The notes beneath the pieces were generated by a model, which was given only the letters and a program-made list of their open reading frames with translations, was not told the DNA's origin and made no database searches. The position numbers and the translations under genes were made by a program. Positions 46,620-57,950 of a stretch of DNA of 64,000 nt are shown piece by piece. Positions within the stretch are counted from its first letter, which is position 1; each line of letters starts with the position of its first letter. The DNA comes from Gnetum montanum (Eukaryota > Streptophyta > Gnetopsida > Gnetales > Gnetaceae), in NCBI GenBank assembly GCA_015680685.1, contig MNCI01027256.1, forward strand, positions 140,602-204,601, read 5' to 3'.

Positions 46620-47340
46620 TAGTGATGTAGGCTTTAGTGACGCTGACACTAATGCTAATGGTAGCGTCAACACCAACATCCACTCTAGAGTTAGAGAAAT
46701 TTTTAACAGTTTTTTAAGCCAAAAATTTTAACTCATGAGATGCCAAAACTGACCTTAGAATGCATCGTAATGATGTTTTTTGAGCATCGAGAGGCCTATA
46801 ACCCTATGAAATGCTCAAAACCATAGGTGTGAACTGACATGGAGGTGTTTGAGGTGCTCTCAAAGGTATCAAGGCAAGTCATGAAATTGTCAATGAACTA
46901 GACTTAAAAAAATGTTGATTTTCTAAGTCTCATGAAAACCTATCAAAAAGTGCTAATTTCCTAACTTTGGAGTGCCAAAACTACTATTGATGAGTCATCC
47001 AAGTCTTGGGCATCCATGGCATATGTCAAAACGTAGTTCCAATTAGGTTTGGAGGTGCCAAAGGTAGTGTTTTCTACACTGACATTAGTGTTGGCATAAA
47101 CATTAGCTAGACTTAGAAAACTTTTTGAACATTTTCATGAACTTTTCCAAAATTGACAAATTTAAGACCCAAATGCTAAGGTATGACCCTAAATTGTCCC
47201 TAAAGGCCTTCAAAGGCTAAAAAGATGTTTTATGAAGTTCTTTTCAGGGCATTTTGTCTTGTGGTGTCTAAGGAAGGTCATCAAGAATGAAGTCCATAAG
47301 CTAAATTATAAACTCAAATAGTCCTGGACCTTTGGAGCTG
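46620..47340 (+). repeat. Family X repeat, further units
   Basis: GACACTAATGCTAATGG followed by AGCGTCAAC (46642-46670) and ACTGACATTAGTGTTGGC (47077) are X motifs spaced at about twice 220 bases. Between them TGCCAAAACT.....TTGA and GCATC.A.GGC segments recur. No coding domain was recognised. Confidence 0.5.
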
Positions 47341-48117
47341 AAAATGTACCTCAATGCTTTGCTCACACTTCTACCTTTATAATAATCTTTGTAAAGCACT
47401 TTAGCTAAGTGCAACTCAAATCACTTGCTTGTTAGGTCTAAACACCACCAACATCTTGCCAAATTAATGCTTAACATCACATTAACACCTTCCTAGTAAC
47501 CCATGGTTTCAATTTCATCCAACTTGCAAATAGACTAAATTAACGTGCCAATAAACAACACAATTCTTACTGCAATGAGATAACATTTTACTTGTCAACC
47601 TTGCAACACATCAATGTATGCAGCAAATATATGAAAAAAAAAATGAAACAATTTTTTCACCTGCAATTTCTAAAAATTAACTTTATGGTCCATCCAATTA
47701 TAACACTCAAAATCTCTGAATAAAGCTAAATTAAACAGAACTAATGAATTCTTATAAAGTCCCCATGCACCTTAAATCGTAGTAAAACTCGCTGTTATCA
47801 TGTAGTAAAGTTTATCATCTGACTCTTTACACACTGACATCTGGTAACTTTAAGATTAAAACACATGGCATTTAGCAACTACAAGTACCCATGCTCTAAA
47901 GAAAACAATTAAAGAAACCATCGTACCTTTATCTGGTGAAGTTCCATATTAAAAGAACTTTCAAACAGAAGAGCAGGTAGGAAAACGAATAAAATCAAGT
48001 TCGGATTTATATTTGCCCCTAAAGCCCCAAAAAGTGAAGGTCAAAAACAGAGAAAATTGAACTGTTTCTTGAACTGGTAATAGAAAAAGTAATTATAAAT
48101 TGGAAAAGCTAACTTAC
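47341..48117 (-). other. Intron 2 side of the SOS1-like gene, no further exon seen
   Basis: The donor GT at 48117-48116 opens intron 2. The next expected exon would encode the conserved LLLAVFLPALLFESSF segment; I find nothing like it here or further left. Family X sequence occupies the far end. Confidence 0.5.
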
Positions 48118-48760
48118 ATGCGCGAATGCTATCCCCAAAAATTCCCAGGCCGGTAGGTGTCCCATGCTCTGAGGCACAAACAAATTTTCATGAGGTGAAA
48201 CCATTAACGCTAAACGGCTAAGTGAGTAATAATATATACGCCTAAACAATATAAGACAGTAGCTGAAAGTGAATAGTTTCTAACTTAGCTTTGATTACGA
48301 GAAATAAAAAAGGTTTCATGTATTTGCAGCACAGTATTCAAAGGACCAGTTAAAACCCCAGTGAAATTGGATACGGATGCTGAGGAAACATAAATGGTAA
48401 AATTTTAATTTCCGTTGGAATTAGTTCAATTATTACGATTAACGAGAAAGAAGGCTGCAATCGGGAAAAAAGTAAGATATGCATATGCATATTAACAATG
48501 GAGTCTTTGAGAGTAGCATAGAATTTTCTTCTCTGTAAAGCAATTTCTTGAGAAAAAATTATATGTACATTCAAGTGGTTTGTTAAGGTACTGAGTTCAA
48601 AAAATCATAATACCTAGGGCACCGAGAGCAATCCCCGCAAGAGAAGTGCAACAGTATAGGGAACTCTAGTACCGCTGAACATCTGTCTTGAAATCATTCC
48701 AAGAAGCAAGCTTACTCCAACGAATAAGATGGCCGATTTAGGCTTACCTCCTCTTGACAT
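48118..48760 (-). CDS. SOS1: SOS1/NHX7-like Na+/H+ antiporter, exons 1-2, one-base frameshift
   Basis: SOS1 exports Na+ across the plasma membrane in exchange for H+. Exon 1 runs 48760-48614 from the ATG (MSRGGKPKSAILFVGVSLLL, then GTRVPYTVALL). Exon 2 runs 48168-48118 (EHGTPTGLGIFGDSIRA). Both have GT/AG borders. The family reads ILFVG.SL.LGI.SR...GTRVPYTVALL..GIALG.LE.G...GLG..G.GIR.W, covering transmembrane helix 1 and the start of helix 2. A short N-terminus before LFVG is normal in some plants. One base is missing after CTTCTCTTG: GIALGALE is read in the next frame. That is either a base-call error or a disabling mutation. The rest of a ~1100-residue protein is not seen. Confidence 0.85.
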
Positions 48761-49063
48761 TTTTGCCGGCCTCAGATCTCTGCACTTGCATCAAATCCCA
48801 AAAATCACTAAGCCTGTACCCTTGGAGTTTCTGTATATGCAGATGCTCTCATGCAAGTTGAAGTATAAAGTATAAAAGTTGAGAGACATTGCTGTCGGAC
48901 ACACATCTTTATTAGACTACAAGCACTAATGAAGCATCAAAACAGATCATACTGTAGTCACAGCATCTTTAAAGGTTCTTGACAAATACTTCTTTTTCAG
49001 GACTTGAATCCATCTTACATTTTCAAGTTTAAAATAATGAGAACTTGTTGATAGCATTTGGAC

Positions 49064-49117
49064 ACTTGATTGTAATAGCAGCTTAGAAATACTTGATTGT
49101 AATAGTAGCTTAGAAAT
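49064..49117. repeat. 27-bp tandem duplication
   Basis: Two adjacent copies beginning ACTTGATTGTAATAG differ by one base (AGCAGC versus AGTAGC). Confidence 0.85.
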
Positions 49118-49787
49118 ACTGACCTTTTAGAAATACTTATTATGTAGCTTTCCTTGAAGAACTTGGAGCTTTTAATACGATGACATCTTGGCATAGATGG
49201 GGCTTACTATTATTGAAGTAAATTTATTTCTATTTTTATTTTGTACCTCTTTGCAAGATGTGAATCAAGCTTTCTTCCAACGTTCCACTTCCACATCCTC
49301 ACTCTGCATAGCTTACTTGGTTTTTCCCTACAAAATGCATTAAACCAAACCGCATGTGGAAACAATCATGTGGCAAAAAGCAATTTTATGTGACATATAT
49401 TTGAGCATAGATTGAGAAATCTGTCATAAATCACAAGGTAATATTGAAGCTGATTCAAAATCAGATAGGATATTTGATCCAATAAATAGTGCTGTATTTT
49501 TTTTGATTTTTTTATTTTAACATATTGTATATTGTTAATTCTGATGTCAACAAAAAACTAAAATTTCTATATTTGATTTTCCACTCTAACTGAGCTCTTA
49601 GATGGAAAAAAATCGGAAAATGCTGGTAGGAACATGAGTGCATATAAGTTCTCTCTTTTGTTAAAATTGATGATTTTAATCCCATTTTTACAGCAATCCA
49701 TATGTTCCGATTTTCCCAACTGATATATAAAAAAGGGTTGCTAATTTATGGATCCCATCCAATTTTTCAATCTATAGATTTATGGAG

Positions 49788-49926
49788 AATCCTTTAAAAA
49801 ATACTTATTTATCTCCTACTATTTTCAAACAAAGTAATGTGGTAACAAATTTAAGGAAATCCTTAACAAAAAACCCTACTTATTTATCTGCTATTTTGAA
49901 ACAAAGTAAAGTGGCAATCACACATA
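49788..49926. repeat. 70-bp tandem duplication
   Basis: AATCCTT...ACTTATTTATCT(C/G)CTA...AAACAAAGTAA(T/A)GTGG occurs twice with period 70. The 76-codon plus-strand frame here repeats itself for the same reason. Confidence 0.8.
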
Positions 49927-50079
49927 CTTGTATGGGATCTCACTATCTCTGGATTAAAATGAGGATCTTTAGAGAGAACAAAGCACCTGCAGATTTTGTA
50001 TACATGCAATAGTGACAGGTAAAAGCATAGGTAGTTAGGCAATAACTTGGTACCTTTATTTGAACCGGAGGTGTCAACT

Positions 50080-51303
50080 TTTGGTTTTTTTTTTCATGAA
50101 GTGCTCAAGATCCATCATGATTATATTAAAGCCTTGCAGTAAATTTTTTTTCTCCTACAGACCCTGTGTGGTTTCAAAAATGACTTAATTAAGCATTTCT
50201 ATTTCTATTTTCATTTCTCCTACAAATCCTGCTTGTTGCTCTTGTTCGCTCAAGAGCTATTCTTGAATTTTTTGTAAATGCTCAATGGTTGCACAGGCCT
50301 TCAGTGTTGTTCCTTAAGTAGGTGGTGGTGGTGGTAGCTCCTCTAATTGATTCGTCACTAGCATCTTCTCTTATATGATCTTAGACTATGAAGCCAAAGG
50401 AGTATGCTTGAGTGTATCATTAAAATAGCGAACAATTCCTGCCCTTTTGCAAAATTTTCTGATGAGCCATGGAAAGGGTAGGATCTTCCTTCCACATTCA
50501 TTTTCTTTGAAATGCTAATTTCCAAGTATAGTAGTTGCCAGTTAGCCTTCCACAACTACTATACTTGGAAATAATAGTGCATGCTCAGGTGAAGAAATAG
50601 TTACCTTGCTTGGCCTCACTATTGGATTGAGGTGATAGATAACAATCTTGAAATAAATCTGCTCCACCGGTGTGAGTGCATCAAACTTCTTACGGTCCAC
50701 CCCGTAGCAACGCTGGGTCCACTTCTTCTTGGCCTCAAGGTCACCTTGCGTGGATAATTCTGTTAGTTGTGTTCTAGTGTCAAGCAACCTAAGTGCCTAT
50801 GCAATAGCTTCTATCGAATAGGACACTTGAATGTCCTTGATCTTAACTATGGATCCTGACTTCCGATTGTTCTAGAAAAGGTATGTCTCTCCCATGTACC
50901 ACTCCCCACTAGATGTGATGATTGGCCACTTGGGAGAGGTTCGTAGTTGAGTCTTGACATCCTTTGGAGTTTTCTCCAAAGATGGCCTGAAGTTGATCTC
51001 TTGAAGAATAGATCGTTGAATCCCTTAGGACTTGATGATATCAAGGTAGGTTTGGGTCAAAGTGACCTCAAGCCTTGGCATAGGACTAGGCACTTTTCCT
51101 CTTTGTGATTGTTCGGTTGGCACTTCTTCCTTTGAAATCTGTTAGACATATTCCACTTCGGGTTCCTCACAGAGAGGTCCCATTGCATGGGTTGCCTTAG
51201 ATAGTTCTTGGCCTTGTTTTTACTGGCCCCTTCCAACTCTGGGTTGTTTCTCTCATGGTTGCAAGGGTTCTCCTTCTTGCAGACATTTTTGTTTGGGTGT
51301 CAT
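50080..51303 (-). pseudogene. Accessory ORF fragment K, homologue of the element G accessory ORF
   Basis: Starts MTPKQKCLQEGEP at 51303, after a TGATTATAGATG context that parallels TGATTGTAGATG at the G start. Conserved blocks in order, across frameshifts: EINFRPSLEKT, GEWYMGETYLF, VKIKDIQVSYSIEAIA, LEAKKKWTQRCYGVDRKK, VEQIYFKIVIYHLNPIVR and LPFPWLIRKFCKRAGIVRYF, then a Pro run and a helical stretch (near 50150-50290). LTR and gag neighbours are not clear, so its parent element cannot be assigned. Same domain and order as 29558-32345, which shows that this ORF travels with these repeats. Confidence 0.7.
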
Positions 51304-52080
51304 CTATAATCACAATAAGACCATGGATTAGCAATCATTATGTAACCTTAAAATAATTGGGATATCTTAACTCTTAAGGATGACTACGCTTTGTCTAAGT
51401 TGCAATTATGGTTGATTTAATTAATCCAATTACCATTTATTTATGTATTTTCATTAATAATTCATCCCAAAGGTTGTTAAAAGGGTTAACTTATGAAAAA
51501 GTTGATGTTTATATATGTTTAAGGTTATTAACCCTTTGGGGGAGTTGGGAAAATTTTGAAAAAATTTCATCGATTTTTCATCGGAAACCTTAAGGTTTGT
51601 GGCCCCCACGTTAAAGATCTTACCTCCAATAAGCATAGGATCAAAAAATGGAGTGATTTGGACAAACGGTTGGGAAGTTATGAGCTCTGGAAGGTATTGG
51701 GCTCTGAAAAATTTCAAAAACTCCCCTCTTGTTATGAGCAAATGGCAAAAAAATACAAAGTGTTCGATGGTATATATAGGGTTTTTGTGATGCATCAATG
51801 AGGCCTAGTCGACTGGGCTACATTGACTAGGGTGGATGCATCGATGCGACCTCAATGATGTAACTATTGACCATCATAGTCAAACATTGACCTAAGTCAA
51901 ACTTGCATAATATGAAGACTTTTTGAGTGAAATTAGTGTCAAATGAAAGCTTAAAAGACCAAGAATAGTATTAAAACATGAGAAGAGGGCGTTGAAGCTC
52001 ATAATTAAAAAAAAAATTGATTTAGTGGATGAATGAAATGAAGGATTAAGGAGCATTGAGCAATTTGCTTAATGGAAAAT
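51304..52080 (-). repeat. Possible LTR or leader fragment upstream of K
   Basis: On the minus strand a TATA-like CCCTATATATACC (about 51781-51769) is preceded by a U3-like run rich in CATCGATGC, GACTAG and TCAATG (51785-51870), recalling LTRs E and C. Neither LTR terminus is found. The CTTTGGGGGAG at 51532-51542 is purine-rich on the other strand and may be chance. Confidence 0.35.
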
Positions 52081-52129
52081 GCGAATGAATTAGATCTTAA
52101 ATTACTTTACCTAGATCTAATTCATTCGC
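52081..52129. repeat. 17-bp perfect inverted repeat at a junction
   Basis: GCGAATGAATTAGATCT (52081-52097) and its exact reverse complement (52113-52129) are separated by 15 bases. LTR L begins here already truncated, so the hairpin sits at a rearrangement breakpoint. Confidence 0.85.
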
Positions 52130-52704
52130 TACCTAGCTAGCCTAACACAAGTCCTTGTTCCACTTTCCTACACACATCTTAAACACATATAGTGTTGCTG
52201 GGCTACCAAACATTAAGTGTTATTGGACTACCAAGCACTATATGTATGCTTGAAGTGGTCATGCTTGTGTTCATTAACAACTGGAAATTAATTGCTTAAT
52301 TTAAATGCATTCAAGTAAAGTGCATAAAAGTAAATTGCATTAAAGGAAACATTAATCTTTTCTCAATGCTGCAAGGATTATCAAAAGAGTTCATTTTTAT
52401 TCCCATCACACTATTGCCCTCAAGTACATTAGTGTTCAAACAAAGATTCGTACGCGCTTAGACTCCTACTACAGGCACTCAAAAAATATTCTAACTTTAG
52501 AAAAAAAAAACTGTAAGAGCTTCGCTAACTATGACAAAAATTGATATCAAAATTGTGAGCCCAAGCATTATATTAATAGGCCAGCATATGCCTCACAATA
52601 TCAAATATCTAACATCACATCCTGGGCTCCAACATTGGATACCCAATGTTGGGGCTTTGATATCATCTACTTGATATCGGAGCATGCAAAAACATGATTC
52701 ATCA
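52113..52704 (-). repeat. LTR L, truncated LTR of the D type
   Basis: On the minus strand it begins TGATGAAT at 52704 and parallels LTR D, including GATGTGATGTTAGATATTT, TGCTGGCCTAT and ATAATGCTTGG. AATATTGG/GATATC units fill U3. Two minisatellite units (GGGCTACCAAACA, GGACTACCAAGCA) lie near 52200-52230. The U5 end is lost at the inverted repeat. Confidence 0.78.
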
Positions 52705-52892
52705 ATATGCCTCACTTTGGACTAAACCATAAGTTATAAAGCTACCACTAGTCCAAGCGAGAAGACAATGACCTGCGATCAATGCTTAACAGTCTTGATA
52801 CTACACTAGTTCCATCTACGAAATTCAACTAGATTGCACATGAACACTTGTGATTCATATGGTTGGGCTTATGGATTACTCTCCACTCATCA
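52705..52892 (+). repeat. 5' LTR of element F, 3' end
   Basis: Plus-strand match to the reverse complement of LTR E: GCCTCACTTTGGACTAAACCAT, CACTAGTCCAA, TAGTTCCATC and GTGATTCATATGGTTG. It ends CTCATCA at 52892. LTR L lies inside or against it, so the U3 part is displaced or missing. Confidence 0.75.
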
Positions 52893-52893
52893 T

Positions 52894-52911
52894 TGGCACC
52901 ATTGCTGGGGA
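52894..52911 (+). other. Primer-binding site of element F
   Basis: TGGCACCATTGCTGGGGA, one base after the LTR end; the best preserved site in the window, two C-to-T-type changes and one more from the canonical tRNA-Asp-type site. Confidence 0.88.
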
Positions 52912-53024
52912 TGGTGCTAGTGATCTAGATTAGTTATATTACAAACAATTGATGTAAAAGCATTAATGACTTATTTTGTAAGAAATATTAGTATTTTAAT
53001 TCACACACATTATTAATTAAAAAC

Positions 53025-54600
53025 ATGTCTCCTTTACATAGATTTGATAATCCATCACATGATGAGAACACGAATAGGAGAAATGATAGGTTTTATACTG
53101 AAGAAAATTGGAGTGAACAACTGTGAGTGGGGTTCTCATATGCTCATGTAGACCCTCACTATATTCAAAGACTATGTTTAATTGATACAAATAATCCTAG
53201 AGGGGATGAAGTTAGTCCTAGAACAAGGAGGATTTCAAGGCTTATGGCCTCCTCCAAACCTAGAAGAGATAAATTAGGGAATCATAGGAAGAGATATAAG
53301 AGCCATTGCAATTCTCCCAATTCACCATCTTACTCTTCCTCTTCAACATCTAGTTCTAATGAAGATGAATGTAGGTATAGAGATAATGCTCCAGTAAGGG
53401 ATCAAGATGAAGATAGAAATAGAATGCAAAGGCAAGATGAAAGACATCAAAGTGATCATAGATGAGATCAACACTTTCAAACAAATAGAAATAGAGATTA
53501 TCACCATGACATGTCTAATGAAGATGAAGCCTTGTTGGAGCATGATACAAATTAGGAAGGTAGTTAGAATACCCCATAGGCATTAAAGGAAAAGCCCCAT
53601 CAAATGGCTTAATATGAATAACATTCCTAAATTTGAGGGAGGCTATAATTTTGATCCACAACATCACTTACAAGCCTTCCATGATGCTTGTGCCTTGCAA
53701 GATATCGAAAGTAAGTGGCAAAAGCTTAAGCTATTTCCTATGACAGTAATAGAAAAAGCTAAAAGTTGGTATAGATTGTTGGAACCAGATTTAATCCATC
53801 GATGGTTCACAATGCTTAAGCTCTTCAATGAAAAATACCAAACCTATGAAAGAGTGTTCAATCTAAGAAAACAAATCCAATGGTGGAAGTAAGAAAACCA
53901 TGAATCCTTGAATGTAGCCTTGGACAGATACTATTCTCTACTACATAGATGTTTAGGCCATGGTTTTTCTCCAAAAGATCAGTGTCTCCACATCATAGAT
54001 GGGCTTTGCAACAAAATAAGGAAGACCCTTGGGATGTATGCCCAAGGATGATTATCAAATTAAAAGCCCATCAAATATAATGGCTAGTTGAATAGGTGGC
54101 AAAAGAAGGAGAGCTATGTAAAAGGGAGAGTGTATAAGAATATAATTGGGATCCAACTCTTCATGAAAAAAGATGTCCATATTTATAGTTAGGAAAAAGA
54201 GGCAACTCTTGATGAGTTGATTTCACATAAAACCTTGCCAATACAAAATTCTATCACTGAGATTGCAGCAAGGGTAGATAACATGTGGGATTTGATGAAC
54301 AAAAATTGTACAACCAACTTGAAAATCATAGAGGAGAAGGTAAAGCAAAAAGGATTAAGCAATTAAAATAAGAATAGAAAAAATAATAAGGAAATAGGTA
54401 AGGACACTTATCGGCAAAAATGAAAAATTTCTACAGTAGAAGAGGTTATAGACTCGGATACAAAAGATGATGATGGATGTGACATCCACCAATATGAATA
54501 TCCAAAGGACTATTGCCCAATTATGTTACATCTACAAGAGTTTGGAGCTTTTTCTTTGAGTTCCAAGTTCATGAAAAAGCAAAGGCCTAGGAGATTACAC
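53025..54600 (+). pseudogene. Gag of element F
   Basis: Starts MSPLHRFDNPSHDENTNRRN. A 112-codon open stretch (53127-53465) covers the charged Arg/Ser-rich region (PRTRRISRLMASSKPRRDK, SYSSSSTSSSNEDE). A 92-codon stretch (53614-53892) is the best capsid N-terminal half in the window: MNNIPKFEGGYNFDPQHHLQ, then KAKSWYRLLEPDLIHRW and LFNEKYQT. The zinc-knuckle site (54478-54516) has lost ligands: CDIHQYEYPKDYC. Stops lie between the blocks. Confidence 0.85.
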
Positions 54601-55440
54601 TACTACCAAGGCAATTATAGCCAACCCTACAACCAACAGTACTATCCTAGTGGAACTTCTTATCAACCTCAAGAATGATATCAACCATAGTGGCAAAATC
54701 ACAGTTGTAGGGGATTCCATCAATAAACCAAAAATATCCCTATTGTCAGCTAGATTCTTATGGATACTATGTTCAACAACTTGTTTCTCCAAATGGTTCT
54801 ACTTCCTCTACCTCAAACCACCACTACTACTCTCCTAAATACCATAAACCCACAACATCTCCTATGGGATCACCATCTCATACGTCTTATCCTCCATTTC
54901 ATCCTCAATACTCTCATACTTCCCTTCAATATATGTCACCATCAACAATGTAGGAAGAGTTGGCACCATGACCTTAACAAAAGAATGTCACTTGTGCCAT
55001 GAATATACAAGTGAATGATAATGTTAGTAGATCTCAACAAAAATCTCAAAACTTACTTTCTTTAGGATAGTTCCCACACATGTGAATAAAACTCGTAGAC
55101 CTATTGGCTCATCAAATCTAGCACAAGGCCAATCTGGTGCAACATCCTTCCTCACAAAAACAGTATCTCCTAATCCTATGCAATAGCTAACAACCATTAG
55201 CACTATGAAACAAGACATAAAAGATGAACCTATCACTATGAAGAGACAAAAAATTCCATAAATTACTAATAATGATAAAGGATGCAGTTGTGGGCCAAAC
55301 GTTTAAAGTATTAACATGATCCCTATACCAACCCACAAACTTAAGGAGTAAGTGTTTGTGCAAAACCAAGTCTACAAAATAGCCACCAAACCAGAAGACA
55401 CCTAGTGGCTTAAAAATGAGAATACAAAACCATTCAAAAG
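54601..55440 (+). pseudogene. Linker of element F, protease core deleted
   Basis: A Tyr/Gln/Pro/Ser-rich linker (54600-54960) is followed by sequence matching the region after the protease in G (the KKIPCI...DK..C.CG segment, about 55240-55290; CACCTAGTGGCT). No D-S/L-G active site is present between them, so the protease core has been deleted. Confidence 0.65.
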
Positions 55441-55701
55441 GTGCATGGAAAATATAACCCACTCATTAGTTCTTTTCCTAAGAAAATAAACCAAATAGAG
55501 AACTTAGAGAAGGACATCTTACACTTTGACTATACACCAAAAGAAGATGTTAAACAAGGAAACATAAGAACTAAAATAGAAAATAAACAAGGAAACATGT
55601 CTACACCCCTTAAAAAGAAAACACCTTCTAGTCTAGCTAAAGATATGTCTCTAGATGATCAAAACATGATTATCATCAATGTTAAATGTGCTACAAAGTG
55701 A
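55441..55701 (+). CDS. Short conserved ORF of element F
   Basis: An 87-codon open frame homologous to 34586-34840 of G: PLISSFPKKINQ against SLINSYPRKMTQ, shared YTP, KNKQ/ENKQ, and MSLDDQNMIIIN against MSLEDQNLIIIN. Its preservation in two elements suggests it is part of their encoded polyprotein. Function unknown. Confidence 0.5.
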   Translation: MHGKYNPLISSFPKKINQIENLEKDILHFDYTPKEDVKQGNIRTKIENKQGNMSTPLKKKTPSSLAKDMSLDDQNMIIINVKCATK

Positions 55702-57801
55702 AAACTTAAATCATTAAAGATGATAAATGGAAAAATTATGGTGTATAATCAAGTGAATGTGCAATCCATTTTCTGAATGCTCATCCATGAGTTTAGTTGT
55801 GGGGGAGATGCCTCATCTTGAATCAAGAACTAATAAGTTCTTTTTCACTTTTTTAATTTCCAATTTTTTATCCCTTTCCTATTTCTTCAAAAACATTTCC
55901 AATTTTTAATATGTTTTCTATTTCTTGTCATTTTTCTTTTCTTTATAATTTTCTCTTTTCTTGAGTCATTTCCTTCATGTTTTATGAATTTCTACTATGT
56001 TTTTGTTAATGATATTACTAGCTATGATGCAAAAGTCAACACCATGTGTTGGGTTTTTGTCCTATGTTATCAAGATAATTTAGTAAATAATTATGTAATG
56101 CAATGAGACCACATCTTCCATCTCTCCAGTTTCTCTAAATAAAAGATCTTTATCATGAAAGTAATATGTTCTTCTTAAATAAAACCAAAATTAACTCCTA
56201 ATCATTGTGCCTAGAAAAAAGGGGGAAAGACCAAGAGGGGAAGGAAAAGGATGTGACCTCAAGGGGATTTTTTGGCTTTACTTCTTAACTTACTTCTTAG
56301 GACCTATAACTCCTCATGGAATGTATCATCACTCCTATCATTGATCAATAAATAGGAAGCATGTCTTTGCATGGTATGGTTTCCAAAAGAAGAGAAAAAA
56401 GTAAAAAAGAATAATAATAATAATAAAAGAGAGAAAGAGAGAAACAAAAAAACAACAATGAAAATTCAAAGCAGATCCCTTAGATATAATAATGAGCTAC
56501 AAGCATTGGTTATGGGGTTGAAAAGACATGTTACCCATCCCTGAAGGTACCCTTCTAACTAAGGCCCTTCCTTCCTCCCTTCTCATTTCTTCTCTTTTTG
56601 GAGTGATGTTAGTTCTCTATGGTGGTTATGGGCTCATGATGGTAGGAAAGAAGTGGCACACCAATGCGAGGCCATTGTTAATGGTATGGAATTGGTATGA
56701 AACTTAGAAAAATAGGTATGATGATCATCTTAATTACAATTAACACAAGAACCTATTGTAGACATGGTTAAGTACCTTACCTCTTAATCTCTACAATCCC
56801 TTCTTATCCCATTATTCACCTCATTGCTGCATGAAATTATGAGCCTAATGATTTTGTATAGTATAGTGCAAAATCCTAACCAAGGTAGTTGTGTGTTATT
56901 TGGAACAAAGGCATGATCTACATTTAAATTCTAAGGTGCCCATAGACATCTATAAAAGTGGTTGTGCAAGGGAATTATGGTAAAAGCCTACTATGGGAAA
57001 GACCCACTTGTATAATTTTTGTTGATCATGGCTTTGAACCAAACCTCACATCTTCAAGAACATCATTGATGACTTCCTTAAATCTATGCATGATTTTGGA
57101 ACTACTTCTCATCAATTTTGATTAATTTTTACTACTTTTCTATTAAAATATCCATCAAATTCAATATTCCTTGATCATCTTGTAACACAAACCTTTAGTT
57201 TTAATTGTTCAAAAACTTGTTCAATTCTAGAGTAAACTCATTTATCATGGGGTTGGGGAGGAGGNACTAAGGATTCAAAAAGGGTTAATCATTAATGGAA
57301 AATTATCAAAACTAATGTTGATCCTTTGGTGATTTCAAATGATGCCAAATGGAATCCCTAAGGTTGAAGGTCTTGTAAAAGCAAAGAAAATGAGGCCAAG
57401 AGGAGAACAACAAAGGCTATTCCCATGGACAAATGGTAGCACATACAAGGATTAAAGCTCAAATATCACATGTTTATTGGATCCATGGGATGATGAAAGA
57501 AATTTTAGTTCATCCTTCAAGAATGTTCTAAACAAAAAGATAAGCATCAACATAACAATCAAGTTTGAAAAGTCTACCACCGCTAGCGACAACAAGAAGA
57601 TTCCTCTTCAATGGATTTTTTATGTTTGTCCAGTCTTTTCATAATTTTGTAATACATCCACTCAAATAAAATTTTTGTAACACAACATTTCAATTTTGTA
57701 ATGGTAGCCAGTCTAGTCTTGGTCACCCTAAAATTGTTGTAATGAAGCTATGTCTATCTATATATAACTCAAGGATGAGTTTTTAGTCAGTCATGGGGGT
57801 A
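55702..57801 (+). other. Tail block of element F with two purine motifs
   Basis: GTTGTGGGGGAGATG (55796-55810) opens the tail and AGTCATGGGGGTA (57789-57801) closes it right before the 3' LTR. The tail matches those of G and A in several blocks. AAT microsatellite at 56409-56428; single N at 57265. No gene is recognised. Confidence 0.68.
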
Positions 57802-57950
57802 TGATGAGACCTAATATATTAGGTAGCTGAGTCATGGGGATGTCATGAAGCATCATTTTTTCAAGTGTATTAGTTGGCTAAGATATTGTAGATGTTATAT
57901 CACACATGCTACATTCAAACTTCATACTTAGGACTATTATTTCCACCTTC
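57802..57950 (+). repeat. 3' LTR of element F, truncated
   Basis: Starts TGATGAGACC directly after the polypurine tract. GATATTGTAGATG near 57869-57885 recalls the U3 of other LTRs. The sequence then passes into the minus-strand gag of element H, so the LTR is cut after about 150 bases. Confidence 0.65.

Larger units (their letters stand above)
48761..50079. other. 5' flank of the SOS1-like gene, no other gene seen
   Basis: The promoter should lie here, reading leftward, but no TATA box can be fixed. Two short tandem duplications lie at 49064-49117 and 49788-49926. No coding domain was recognised. Confidence 0.45.

Noticed and set aside
51454-51801. Overlapping frames on both strands (up to 114 codons)
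   Set aside because: No family match and no second copy; they lie in a possible LTR or leader fragment. Kept only as sequence of uncertain nature.
52081-52129. Rho-independent terminator
   Set aside because: Plant DNA, no T run after the stem, and it coincides with an LTR breakpoint.
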